Position numbers and translations under genes: made by a program
Source of the DNA: DAOTUB01 sp034437455
GTDB lineage: Bacteria; Chloroflexota; Anaerolineae; B4-G1
Direction of reading: 5' to 3'
NCBI GenBank assembly: GCA_034437455.1
Contig: DAOTUB010000159.1
Span: forward strand, 1-18,669
Length of the DNA: 18,669 nucleotides
Notes under the pieces: generated by a model
Seen by the model: the letters and a program-made list of their open reading frames with translations, nothing else
What the model was told of the DNA's origin: nothing
Database searches by the model: none
In this document: positions 1-6,709 of the stretch, in pieces
Layout: each line of letters starts with the position of its first letter
Position numbering within the stretch: the first letter of the stretch is position 1

Positions 1-1188
1 ATCTCCGACAATATCGCCTCTGACTGGGGCGGCGGCGTGTCGAACTATAACGGCGCGGTCGCCATCGAAAGCAGCACCGTCTCCGGCAACATCGCCGCCA
101 GGGGCAGCGGCGGCGGCGTGCTCAGCCACACGGACGCGAGCACGGCCACAGCCACGTTGACCATCGAAAGCAGCACCATCTCCGGCAACATCTCCGCCAG
201 GGGCAGCGGCGGTGGTGTGCACAACGACGCCTACGTGACCGCCAGCGGCCCGGTCACGACCACGGTCGCCATTACCAACAGCACCATCTCCGGCAACATC
301 GCCGCCAGAGACGCCGGCGGCGTGTATAACGATTATGGCGCGGTCGCCATCGACCACAGCACCATCTCTGGCAACACCGCCGGAAGAAACGGCGGCGGTG
401 TGTTCAACAGTGGAAAGACGATCACGGCCACGGCCACGCTCACCGTTGGACACAGCATTGTCTCTGGCAACGCCGCGCTCGCCGGTCGCGAGATCTATAA
501 CGACGCCGAGGCAGGCTCGAAAGGCTACAACCTGTTCGGCGACAGCAGCGAGACAGACGCCAAGGCGTTCGTCGTTTTTACGCCCACCATCGCTCTCGGC
601 GACATCAACGCCACGCAAGACGGTACGCCCATCGCTCTCGGCGGCATCCTCGACACCCTGGCCGACAACGGTGGTGACACAAAGACCCACGCTCTCGTCC
701 CCGGCAGCCCGGTGATTGACGCGGGCGCCCCGGACTTTGTCTCGCCGCCCGAGTTCGACCAGCGCGGGCCTGGCTTCCCTCGCGTGGTGGGCAGCCGGAT
801 TGACATCGGGGCATACGAGTTCGAGGAACCTATTCTGACGGTCAATAAAGCGGGAGCTGGGGATGGAAGAGTGACCAGCGATCTGGCAGGGATCGACTGT
901 GGCGCGGATTGTACAGCAGGCTATGAAGTGAACACGGTCGTGAAGCTGGGGGTGACCCCGGATGCAGGTTCCACCTTTATCGCCTGGAGCGGGGACGACG
1001 ATTGCTCCGACGGCGAGATCACGATGGACGCGGACAAGACCTGTGTCGCCCTGTTCGACGTTTCCGTCGGTGGAGTCACCGCGCCGGTGAATGGGCTGGA
1101 ACGATTGGCTTCGGCCTCGGGATTGCTGGCGGCGCTCGTCGCGCTGGTGACCTCGGGGATTGCATTGATTAAGCGACGCAAAGAGTAG
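1..1188 (+). CDS. Surface protein with parallel beta-helix repeats, choice-of-anchor-Q region and C-terminal membrane anchor (5' partial)
   Basis: The reading frame is open from the first base of the window, so the N-terminus and signal peptide are missing; 395 codons remain. Residues 1-165 consist of repeats of the type SSTxSGNxAA(R/G)..GGGV, typical of right-handed parallel beta-helix surface proteins. Residues about 170-275 (NLFGD, ADNGGDTKTHAL, SPVIDAGAP, DQRG, DIGAYEFEEP) match the choice-of-anchor-Q region of secreted bacterial proteins. Residues about 278-355 resemble a bacterial-repeat (Flg_new/InlB-B-like) domain with paired cysteines (DCGADC, DDDC, KTC) and WSGDD. The C-terminus has one hydrophobic segment followed by KRRKE, which suggests a membrane anchor with a short cytoplasmic tail; there is no LPXTG motif. 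The protein is probably exported and displayed at the cell surface. Ligand and function cannot be read from the sequence. Two hairpins follow the stop codon. Confidence 0.85.
   Translation: MSDNIASDWGGGVSNYNGAVAIESSTVSGNIAARGSGGGVLSHTDASTATATLTIESSTISGNISARGSGGGVHNDAYVTASGPVTTTVAITNSTISGNIAARDAGGVYNDYGAVAIDHSTISGNTAGRNGGGVFNSGKTITATATLTVGHSIVSGNAALAGREIYNDAEAGSKGYNLFGDSSETDAKAFVVFTPTIALGDINATQDGTPIALGGILDTLADNGGDTKTHALVPGSPVIDAGAPDFVSPPEFDQRGPGFPRVVGSRIDIGAYEFEEPILTVNKAGAGDGRVTSDLAGIDCGADCTAGYEVNTVVKLGVTPDAGSTFIAWSGDDDCSDGEITMDADKTCVALFDVSVGGVTAPVNGLERLASASGLLAALVALVTSGIALIKRRKE
68..480 (+). repeat. Degenerate tandem repeats coding for beta-helix rungs
   Basis: Several in-frame copies of a segment coding SSTxSGNxAA...GGGV occur near 68-120, 167-220, 280-330 and 352-405, with a weaker copy near 450. 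The first two, about 53 bp each, are nearly identical at the DNA level and include the phrase AGGGGCAGCGGCGG. Spacing is irregular (about 70-115 bp), because variable Thr/Ala-rich inserts lie between rungs. The high DNA identity makes copy-number change by recombination plausible. Confidence 0.75.
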
Positions 1189-1190
1189 AC

Positions 1191-1225
1191 AAGAAATACG
1201 GGTTTTAGAAAAACCCGTATTTCTT
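1191..1225 (+). terminator. Hairpin terminator of the surface-protein gene
   Basis: Perfect 16-bp stem, AAGAAATACGGGTTTT (1191-1206) against AAAACCCGTATTTCTT (1210-1225), with a 3-nt loop, starting 3 bases after the stop codon. The descending arm ends in TTTCTT rather than a pure T-run, so the stem plus a T-rich end would act as the terminator; it is symmetric enough to work in both directions. Confidence 0.75.
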
Positions 1226-1240
1226 ACTCGCGCAATGCAA

Positions 1241-1273
1241 CAGGCCCTGATGAATCATTCACCAGGGCCTGTT
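1241..1273. terminator. Second hairpin, near-perfect palindrome
   Basis: CAGGCCCTG (1241-1249) pairs with CAGGGCCTG (1263-1271), and the inside also pairs (TGAAT/ATTCA around a single C), followed by TT. It lies 16 bases after the first hairpin, so the two could form a tandem terminator. A small palindromic repeat is the alternative. Confidence 0.5.
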
Positions 1274-1551
1274 TGCACGCCAGCGGGTGAGCGTAACACG
1301 GAGGGGACAAGAGATAGGGGGAAAAGGGACACCGAGTGCGTTAAGAAGGGAGTAAAGGGGCGTATACAAATCTTGGGAGAACAAGCACTGGTTGAATACT
1401 ATAGAAGTAAAGCTTCGCGTGTATCGAATGGTCTAGAGTGAGCTTCGCAAAGGTTCCAAAAGGCAGTTGTGCAAGTTTGAGATTCAGCAATCCTGTTTCA
1501 TAATCGGTTCTGACATCAACGGAATGACTTTGCGCAGATTCGGGTGAATGA
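1272..1551. other. Intergenic stretch without a recognisable gene
   Basis: Short open frames exist on both strands, but none has a convincing ribosome binding site, domain or length. Base composition is visibly lower in GC than in the neighbouring genes. It probably is debris linked to the transposase remnant to its right. Confidence 0.5.
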
Positions 1552-1583
1552 TCACTCCCAGACATCAGGGCGTCTGGGAGTGA
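1552..1583. repeat. 12-bp perfect inverted repeat at the break in the transposase remnant
   Basis: TCACTCCCAGAC (1552-1563) and GTCTGGGAGTGA (1572-1583) are perfect inverted copies around the 8-bp spacer ATCAGGGC. The resemblance of the remnant to the transposase family ends within this palindrome. Confidence 0.7.
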
Positions 1584-1694
1584 GCTCTTGGCGTTCTCAG
1601 CACGCTGGTCTGTCACCTGCTCGAAATTGGCACGAACCAATGCAAATAGACGATCGGCGGATAGCAGTTTGTTTGCAGTCATCGGGTAACTCAT
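1560..1694 (-). pseudogene. Probable 5' remnant of a DDE transposase gene
   Basis: An open frame on the minus strand begins MSYPMTANKLLSADRLFALV and reaches DALMSG. The stretch LLSADRLFALVR..F..V.D.R......LPDALMSG resembles the N-terminus of a transposase family that I recall as continuing FAMFSLKDPSLLAFD (ISNCY/IS4-like). Here that continuation is absent: after LMSG the frame runs into unrelated residues (SDHSPES...) and stays open to 1341 without resemblance to a transposase. The homology breaks at the right arm of a 12-bp inverted repeat, which suggests deletion or recombination there. The family assignment is from memory of the motif. A start at the second Met (1682) is equally possible. 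Not functional as a transposase. Confidence 0.45.
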
Positions 1695-1864
1695 TCTGCT
1701 TCGTGTTTTGTGAAAATCCGGCGGCCTCCCGGCTCATTCCATTTACCTCTACTATAGCCCAACTGCCGCAGACTTCAAGTCAGACATCAAAACGGGAATT
1801 GCTGTTCAATGGATACTCCCCCAAGTTTTAGATGCGCCCGTTGAGCAGATGTAGGGGCTGACTA

Positions 1865-3214
1865 TTACGGAGATTCGCCGATCAAGTCGTACTCCATCGC
1901 GGCGACGATGCGCACCGGGACGATCTGCCCGACCGGCAGCTCGGCCTGTATCAACACCAGCCCGTCGATCTCTGGCGCGTCGCGGTACGAACGGCCCACG
2001 CTCAGCTCCTCGTCCTGCCCTTCGATCAACACGTCCAGCGTCTCTCCCACAAGTGCCTGGTTCTTTGCCAGGGAGATGGGCTGTTGCACGGTCATCAGCC
2101 GCTCGCGCCGCTCCTCCTTCACCTCGGGAGGCACGTCGTCCTCCAGGGCCGCCGCCGGTGTGCCTTCCTCGTGGGAGTAAACAAAGACCCCCACGCGGTC
2201 GAACGCCATCTCGGTCACAAAATTCAACAGTGTCCGGAACTCTCCCCCGGTCTCGTCGGGATAGCCCACCAGGAAGGTGGTGCGAATGGCGATCTCTGGC
2301 ATCGCGTCCCGCAGTCGCGCGATCGTGCGGCGCACCTGCTCGACGTTGGCCGGGCGGCGCATGCGGCGCAGTACGTCGGGGTGGGCGTGCTGGAGAGGGA
2401 TGTCGAGGTAGGGCAAGATCTGCGGGTGGCGGGCCATCATCTCGATCAGACGCGGCGTGATGCGGCCAGGATAGGCGTACATCAGGCGGATCCACGGTAC
2501 CTGCGGAACCTCTGCGACCAACCGTTCCAGCAAACTTGCCAATCCCTCTTCCATCCCCAGATCGTGTCCATAGTCGGTGGTGTCCTGGGCGATGAGGATG
2601 ATCTCCTGCATACCCTGCTCGGCCAGCCACGCGGCGTCGGCCAGGATCGCCTCGGGCGGGCGGCTCACGGCGGGTCCCTTGATGAGCGGGATAGCGCAAA
2701 AGGCGCAGGAGCGGCGACAGCCATCGGCGAGCTTCAGATAGGCACTGGTCCCTTGTACCGCCGCGCGAATGACCCCTGGTGTATCCTGTCCCACAATTGG
2801 CGTGTCCGGCAGATGGCAGAGGGGCCGCTCTGAGCCTGGCAAAGGGGGTGGGATTGGGGGAAAGAGTCGTTCGACGAGGGGCACAATATCCATCCAGCGG
2901 CGCGTGCCGATGATGCCGTCCAGGCCGGGTACTGCCTCGGTGAGTTCGTCGGGGGAACGTTGTGAGTAGCACCCGGCGGCGATGACCTGTTGGCCGGGCT
3001 GTTTCGCTTCCGTCAGTTCCCGCAGCACGGCGATCGATTCCTCTCGCGCCGGTGCGATAAAGCCACAAGTGTTGACGATGATCAGATCGGCCTCTTCGGG
3101 AGCAGTAGCGGGAGTATAACCGGCCTGCTGGAGCAGCAGCGCCAGTCCGGCGCTGTCGACCAGGTTTTTGGGGCAACCGAGGGAGATGAGGGTAAAGCTA
3201 GGTGCGTCCAGCAT
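1865..3214 (-). CDS. rimO: Ribosomal protein S12 methylthiotransferase RimO
   Basis: A 449-residue radical-SAM enzyme that adds a methylthio group to the conserved aspartate of ribosomal protein S12. The N-terminal UPF0004 domain carries SLGCPKNLVDS with Cys14, Cys50 (NTCGFI) and Cys82 (AAGCYSQR), expected to hold the auxiliary [4Fe-4S] cluster. The radical-SAM site is CRRSCAFC, Cys166, Cys170 and Cys173, in the spacing CxxxCxxC. The C-terminal part (from about 380) is the TRAM domain. SLGCPKNLVDS and CAIPLIKG favour RimO over MiaB. The frame extends 23 codons further upstream, but the start chosen at 3214 overlaps the stop of the upstream gene as TGATG, which implies translational coupling. 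Length is normal for the family. It is the last gene of a minus-strand block headed by rplI. Confidence 0.95.
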   Translation of the reverse strand: MLDAPSFTLISLGCPKNLVDSAGLALLLQQAGYTPATAPEEADLIIVNTCGFIAPAREESIAVLRELTEAKQPGQQVIAAGCYSQRSPDELTEAVPGLDGIIGTRRWMDIVPLVERLFPPIPPPLPGSERPLCHLPDTPIVGQDTPGVIRAAVQGTSAYLKLADGCRRSCAFCAIPLIKGPAVSRPPEAILADAAWLAEQGMQEIILIAQDTTDYGHDLGMEEGLASLLERLVAEVPQVPWIRLMYAYPGRITPRLIEMMARHPQILPYLDIPLQHAHPDVLRRMRRPANVEQVRRTIARLRDAMPEIAIRTTFLVGYPDETGGEFRTLLNFVTEMAFDRVGVFVYSHEEGTPAAALEDDVPPEVKEERRERLMTVQQPISLAKNQALVGETLDVLIEGQDEELSVGRSYRDAPEIDGLVLIQAELPVGQIVPVRIVAAMEYDLIGESP

Positions 3215-4029
3215 CAGGGGCCTGGTGTGGCGATCTCGCCGTTCGGTCCCCAGGCGCGGCTGCAAGCCTGGCCCTGCCCACACATGGTTCCTTGCGGCTG
3301 CCTGTTGATCTCCACTTGCAGGCCGCCCCCGTTGCCGGTCTCGACGGCGATCTCTTCCCGGCCTGTCCAGGTCTCGGTCTGCCCCGGGTCCATCATCTGC
3401 TCGAACACCGTCCGTGCGTCCCGCTTGACGCGCACCCAGACGTGTTCGGTGGCTTTGAGTGTCAGCACCACGTTTCCAGCGGGGTTGACCGGAAACGTGG
3501 GGGTGGGGGTGAACAATGGTGACGTCGCTGTGGGCGGCGGCGCGGTTTCTGTCGGCGCCGTCGCCGTTATCGCCGCGGATGCCTGCCCGTTGAGATTCCG
3601 GCTCAGGACATAGCTCGTCGCGGCCACGACCGCCAGCAGGACGATGAGGATAACGCCCACGACCAGTATCGTTTCCATGCTGATCCAGCGGGATGAGGCA
3701 TAGGTGGCGAAATCTTGTTGAAATGACGTCGAGGTGCTGCTTGAACGATCGGGGGGCAGCTTTTGTGCGGATACCGCCTCGGGACTTTCGGTCTTGTGCG
3801 TCTCGGCGTTGTAGCGGGCCAGGACCTCATCCAGGGGAAGGTCGAGGTAGCGGGCATAGATGCGCAAAAAGCCGCGCGCCTGCACCTCGCCGCCCGGGAG
3901 GGCGGCGAAATTCCCCGCCTCCAGCGTCTCCAAAAAGTGGACCAGAATACGGGTGGAGGCCTCGGCCTCCTCTAGCGTGCTTCCTTTCGTCTCACGTGTC
4001 TGGCGCAGCCATACACCGAGTTTTTCCAC
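3214..4029 (-). CDS. RodZ-like membrane protein: HTH domain, one membrane segment, DUF4115-type C-terminus
   Basis: 271 residues. Residues 1-75 form a HTH_25/Xre-like domain (MEKLGVWLRQTRETKG, STRILVHFLETLEAG, GFLRIYARYLDLP), the usual cytoplasmic part of RodZ. A single hydrophobic segment follows at about 120-142, then a Thr/Pro/Ala-rich extracellular linker and a beta-rich C-terminal domain like DUF4115 (VVLTLKATEHVWVRVKRDART). RodZ links cytoskeletal MreB to the cell-wall machinery; whether this shorter homologue does so here is inference. The frame allows a GTG at 4047, but the GTG at 4029 has GAAGGA 7 bases upstream, while 4047 has no good ribosome binding site, and the family usually starts at this point. 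The gene begins shortly after rplI and ends overlapping rimO. The C-terminus contains a Cys pair (MCGQGQACS). Confidence 0.8.
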   Translation of the reverse strand: MEKLGVWLRQTRETKGSTLEEAEASTRILVHFLETLEAGNFAALPGGEVQARGFLRIYARYLDLPLDEVLARYNAETHKTESPEAVSAQKLPPDRSSSTSTSFQQDFATYASSRWISMETILVVGVILIVLLAVVAATSYVLSRNLNGQASAAITATAPTETAPPPTATSPLFTPTPTFPVNPAGNVVLTLKATEHVWVRVKRDARTVFEQMMDPGQTETWTGREEIAVETGNGGGLQVEINRQPQGTMCGQGQACSRAWGPNGEIATPGP

Positions 4030-4058
4030 TGCCGGATCCTTCGGCACCGGGCGCCTGG

Positions 4059-4583
4059 TTACGCTTCTTCCGCCTGGGCCTGATCGTCCACTGCCGCTGG
4101 CTCTTCTTCGGGTTCGATGGTCTCGGGCAGCTCTCCACCCTCCGGTTTGACCAGCACCCTGAATTGAGGCTCCACGCCTGCCATCAACCGGACGGAGACA
4201 AAGTGCTCGCCCACCTCTCGGATCGGTTCGGGGAGGGTGATCTCACGTTTGTCGAACGACTCCCCCAGCTCACTTTCGAGCGCCTCGGTGACCTCGGCCT
4301 TGGTGACGGAGCCGTAGAGACGTCCTGTCGGGCCGGCCTTGGCCTCGAATGTGAGCGTGGTGGCGCTCAACCGTTCCGTCAATCTCTCGGCGCGCTTTTC
4401 TTGCCGTTCCTGCTTTTTTGCCTGTGCAGCCTGGCGACGTTTGAACTCTTTCATAGCGCCACTGGTCGCTTTCACCGCCATCCCCTGGGGGATCAGATAG
4501 TTGCGGGCGTAACCGTCGGCTACTTTTTGGATCTCGCCAGCCTCGCCAACGTCGGGCACGTCACTGGTTAGAATAACTTTCAC
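4059..4583 (-). CDS. rplI: 50S ribosomal protein bL9
   Basis: 174 residues. The N-terminal domain (MKVILTSDVPDVGEAGEIQKVADGYARNYLIPQGMAVKAT) carries the bL9 signature, G-x-x-x-x-V-x-x-G-Y-x-R-N-Y-L-x-P. It is followed by the long basic linking helix (residues about 40-75, rich in K, R, E and Q) and the C-terminal rRNA-binding domain (RLYGSVTKAEV, ITLPEPIREVGEH). A tail of about 25 residues rich in Glu, Pro and Ala extends beyond the usual 148-150 residue length. The start is GTG with GGAGGT about 8 bases upstream. Just upstream on the same strand are tRNA-Leu and tRNA-Cys, and downstream the RodZ-like gene follows within 30 bases, so these could form one transcript. Confidence 0.96.
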   Translation of the reverse strand: MKVILTSDVPDVGEAGEIQKVADGYARNYLIPQGMAVKATSGAMKEFKRRQAAQAKKQERQEKRAERLTERLSATTLTFEAKAGPTGRLYGSVTKAEVTEALESELGESFDKREITLPEPIREVGEHFVSVRLMAGVEPQFRVLVKPEGGELPETIEPEEEPAAVDDQAQAEEA

Positions 4584-4591
4584 GCTCTTTT

Positions 4592-4597
4592 ACCTCC
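4592..4597 (-). promoter_or_regulatory. Ribosome binding site of rplI
   Basis: GGAGGT on the minus strand, 8 bases before the GTG start of rplI; it decides the start in favour of GTG at 4583. Confidence 0.8.
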
Positions 4598-4665
4598 AAC
4601 GTAGTGCGTAATACGTAAAGTTGATCAGTTTCTTACACACTGCGGTTTACGTTTTTTAATAGGAA

Positions 4666-4748
4666 TAGGGCGGGTGGGATTCGAACCCACACGTCCTTTC
4701 GGACAGAGGATTTTAAGTCCACGGCGTCTACCGTTTCGCCACCGCCCC
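4666..4748 (-). tRNA. tRNA-Leu (anticodon UAA)
   Basis: Folded by eye on the minus strand as an 83-nt class II tRNA: acceptor GGGGCGG/CCGCCCT, D arm GCG..CGC, anticodon loop CTTAAAA, long variable arm GTCC-GAAA-GGAC, and T arm GTGGG-TTCGAAT-CCCAC with discriminator A. Anticodon UAA reads UUA/UUG. CCA is not encoded. Two blemishes: the first acceptor pair is G-U, and the second pair of the anticodon stem is U-U (GTGGA against TCCTC). Confidence 0.93.
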
Positions 4749-4803
4749 GCACAAGCTACGGGCAGCTTTGGGCGCTGCCCGTCTCTGGATGCCATAGGAC
4801 GAA

Positions 4804-4875
<72 letters not shown>

Positions 4876-4885
4876 TGACAAAAGG

Positions 4886-4914
4886 ATTTTACCATGCATC
4901 CCTCTTATCTGCAA
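4886..4914 (-). promoter_or_regulatory. Probable promoter of the tRNA-Cys/tRNA-Leu block
   Basis: Minus strand: -35-like TTGCAG (4914-4909), 17-base spacer, -10 TAAAAT (4891-4886), ending 10 bases before the mature 5' end of tRNA-Cys. The -10 is good and the -35 weak (3 of 6). Confidence 0.5.
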
Positions 4915-4934
4915 GCGTGTCTTGGGTTCGCCAA

Positions 4935-4963
4935 TTGCCCGTTTGTGGTATTGGTGCTATACT
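4935..4963 (+). promoter_or_regulatory. Probable sigma70-type promoter facing the MFS gene
   Basis: TTGCCC (4935-4940), 17-base spacer, TATACT (4958-4963). It points rightwards, toward the orphan leader ORF at 5002 and the MFS gene at 5342, and is back-to-back with the tRNA promoter. Confidence 0.5.
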
Positions 4964-5001
4964 TATACCATCTTGAACTGCTATTTTCCACAGGAGTCAC
5001 C

Positions 5002-5301
5002 ATGAACTCGGTTCACCCAGAAGGACGAAAATGTAGGGCGATTGCGGATTGGAACAATCCGACGCTAACCGCTACAGGCGCTCGTCATTCCGAGCGGAGT
5101 GGAGTCGCAGCGTCGTGTGGCCGTGTGCCGACGTGGGCGCAGTCCCGCGGTGCCGTGGGGTGGCCCACGCCACCACACGGTAGGGGCCTATGCCACTGCG
5201 GGGTCGCCCCACGACAGCGCGACGCACACGGAGGAATCTCCCCCGATGGTTTTGCTTGCGAAAGTGGAGATTCCTCGACTCCCTTCGGTCGCTCGGAATG
5301 A
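5002..5301 (+). other. Orphan leader ORF running through a repeat element
   Basis: An ATG at 5002 follows CAGGAG with a 5-base spacer and lies 38 bases after a plausible promoter, so translation could begin here (MNSVHPEGRKCRAIADWNNP...). The frame stays open to a TGA at 5299-5301, but from about residue 28 on it only translates the 221-bp palindromic element at 5083-5303 and has no protein-like character. It is best seen as the start of a broken gene or as a short leader peptide that was extended when the repeat inserted. A 7-bp hairpin, CGGATTG-GAA-CAATCCG, lies inside it at 5045-5061. Not recognised as any known protein. Confidence 0.3.
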
Positions 5302-5303
5302 CG
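5083..5303. repeat. 221-bp palindromic (MITE-like) element
   Basis: The ends are 14-bp perfect inverted repeats: CGTCATTCCGAGCG (5083-5096) and CGCTCGGAATGACG (5290-5303). Inside are further nested pairs: CCGTGTGC (5121-5128) with GCACACGG (5224-5231); a 12-bp arm at 5153-5164 with 5169-5180 (one mismatch, 4-nt loop); and GAGGAATCTCC (5231-5241) with GGAGATTCCTC (5266-5276). The whole can fold into a branched structure on RNA or single-stranded DNA. No flanking direct repeat is seen. End sequences like CATTCCGAGCG...GAGGAATCT are, from memory, common dispersed repeats in several bacterial phyla. Confidence 0.75.
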
Positions 5304-5327
5304 CAAATTGGTAACAGATCTATTTTC

Positions 5328-5336
5328 GGAGGAGGT
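5328..5336 (+). promoter_or_regulatory. Ribosome binding site of the MFS transporter
   Basis: GGAGGAGGT ending 5 bases before a GTG start at 5342; it supports this start over an overlapping frame that opens at 5308. Confidence 0.8.
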
Positions 5337-5341
5337 CTGTC

Positions 5342-6649
5342 GTGAATCTAAAACTGGATTACAGGAAAACGTTCCTCATCGGCTTTGGTTTCTTTGGCAT
5401 CAGTGTGCTGTGGACGCTCTACAATGCCTACGTGCCGATCTATTTGCAGGCAGGGAGCTTGGCCTTCGACGCGCCCGGCGAGGTTGGTTTTGGCCTGGGT
5501 GCCGGCCTGACGGGCGTGATCATGACACTGGACAACATCGCCGCCTTTTTCCTCCTGCCGCTGATCGGCGTTTGGTCCGACCGGGTCTGGACCCGCTTTG
5601 GCCGCCGCCTGCCGTTCATCCTCGTGCTCGCTCCTATTTCGATCGTGGCTTTTGTTCTGATCCCCGTGACGGTGCAGATGATCCCGCCCGAACTCAGCGG
5701 GCAGGTGGAGCGCCTGGGGACGCCCTTGGCGCTTTTCATGATCGCCATAGGGGTCTTTTTGACGGCGATGGCCAGCTTTCGCACGCCGGTGATCGCCCTC
5801 ATGCCCGATCTGACCCCCAGCCCATTCCGCTCCCAGGCGAACGGCGTGATCAACCTGATGGGAGGCGTGGGAACCCTGATCGCCACGCTGGGCAGCGGCG
5901 TTCTGTACGGGATGGGGCGCATGGTGCCTTTTGTCTTTGGCGGCGTGCTGATGGCCGCCGCGGTGCTGATGTTGTACTTTTTCGTCAAAGAGCCGCGGGA
6001 GTTGGAGGCCGCCGCCCACGAGGACGAGGGGCTGGGCGCGTTGCGCGGCGTCAAGCGCGTATCGCCGGAGGCGCGCCGCAGCCTGGCGTTCCTGATGGGC
6101 GCGATATTCTGCTGGTTCGTCGGCTACAACGCCGTCGAGACCTTCCTCTCTTCGTATGGAGTGAGCGTGCTAGGAATGTCCACCGGCCAATCGCCGCTGC
6201 TGATGGGCGTGGCGTCGTTGGCTTTTCTGGCCTTTGCCGTACCGGCGGGCTATATCGCTGCTCGCTTCGGGCGGCGGCGGACGATCATATCCGGCCTGAC
6301 GATTTTTGGCCTGCTGCTGTTGGTGAACTTTTTCCTGCGCCACGCGACGCTGATCTGGCCGGTGATGGCGATTGGCGGGATGGGCTGGGCGCTGGTCAAC
6401 ATCAACTCGCTGCCCATGGTGGTGGACACCGCGGCCTCCGACGCTGACCTGGGGACCTACACGGGGCTGTACTATATCGCCTCCCAGTTGGCCGCCGTAG
6501 CCGGGCCGACGATCAACGGCTACATCGTGGAGTGGGGCGGCGGCGACTATAACCTGATCTTTGTGGCGACGCCGGCGTTCTTCCTGCTGGCTATCTTGTG
6601 CATGTTGAGGGTGACGAAGGGGGAGGCGAAGGAAGCGGCCAACAGTTAG
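5342..6649 (+). CDS. MFS transporter, SLC45-like (probable sugar:cation symporter)
   Basis: 435 residues of mostly hydrophobic sequence, consistent with 12 membrane helices. The family signature between helices 2 and 3 is clear: GVWSDRVWTRFGRRLPF at 76-92, with the weaker half-repeat counterpart PAGYIAARFGRRRTI at about 301-315. RTPVIALMPDLTPSPFRSQANGV (about 147-169) and the INSLPMVVDTA...LGTYTGLYYIASQLAAVAGPTINGYIVE block are typical of the SLC45/sucrose-transporter-like branch of the major facilitator superfamily. Substrate is not readable; disaccharide or sugar uptake with a proton is the family expectation. The start is GTG with a strong ribosome binding site. The gene stands alone on the plus strand, with a palindromic repeat in its leader, and converges on ppa, 60 bases away. 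Confidence 0.9.
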   Translation: MNLKLDYRKTFLIGFGFFGISVLWTLYNAYVPIYLQAGSLAFDAPGEVGFGLGAGLTGVIMTLDNIAAFFLLPLIGVWSDRVWTRFGRRLPFILVLAPISIVAFVLIPVTVQMIPPELSGQVERLGTPLALFMIAIGVFLTAMASFRTPVIALMPDLTPSPFRSQANGVINLMGGVGTLIATLGSGVLYGMGRMVPFVFGGVLMAAAVLMLYFFVKEPRELEAAAHEDEGLGALRGVKRVSPEARRSLAFLMGAIFCWFVGYNAVETFLSSYGVSVLGMSTGQSPLLMGVASLAFLAFAVPAGYIAARFGRRRTIISGLTIFGLLLLVNFFLRHATLIWPVMAIGGMGWALVNINSLPMVVDTAASDADLGTYTGLYYIASQLAAVAGPTINGYIVEWGGGDYNLIFVATPAFFLLAILCMLRVTKGEAKEAANS

Positions 6650-6709
6650 CAGGCAGCCAGTGACGGAACACACTCCTTGCTAATACAAAGGGAGCGGGTT
6701 ACTCTCTAT

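Noticed and set aside
1235..1441. 68-codon plus-strand frame after the surface protein
   Set aside because: It begins inside a terminator hairpin, has no ribosome binding site and no recognisable sequence.
1806..3176. 456-codon frame overlapping rimO on the same strand
   Set aside because: Its product is Arg/Pro/Gly-rich out-of-frame sequence; rimO in the neighbouring frame has all expected cysteine motifs.
5083..5303. CRISPR array or riboswitch in the MFS leader
   Set aside because: The repeats are inverted and nested, not regularly spaced direct repeats, and no known riboswitch core motif is visible; it resembles a dispersed palindromic element.
5308..6447. 379-codon plus-strand frame overlapping the MFS gene
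   Set aside because: Arg/Gly/Asp-rich shadow without membrane segments; the MFS frame has the ribosome binding site and family signatures.
6650..6709. Terminator between the convergent MFS and ppa genes
   Set aside because: Only a weak 6-bp inverted pair (TTAGCA 6646-6651 with TGCTAA 6678-6683) and no T-run; not enough to call a terminator.
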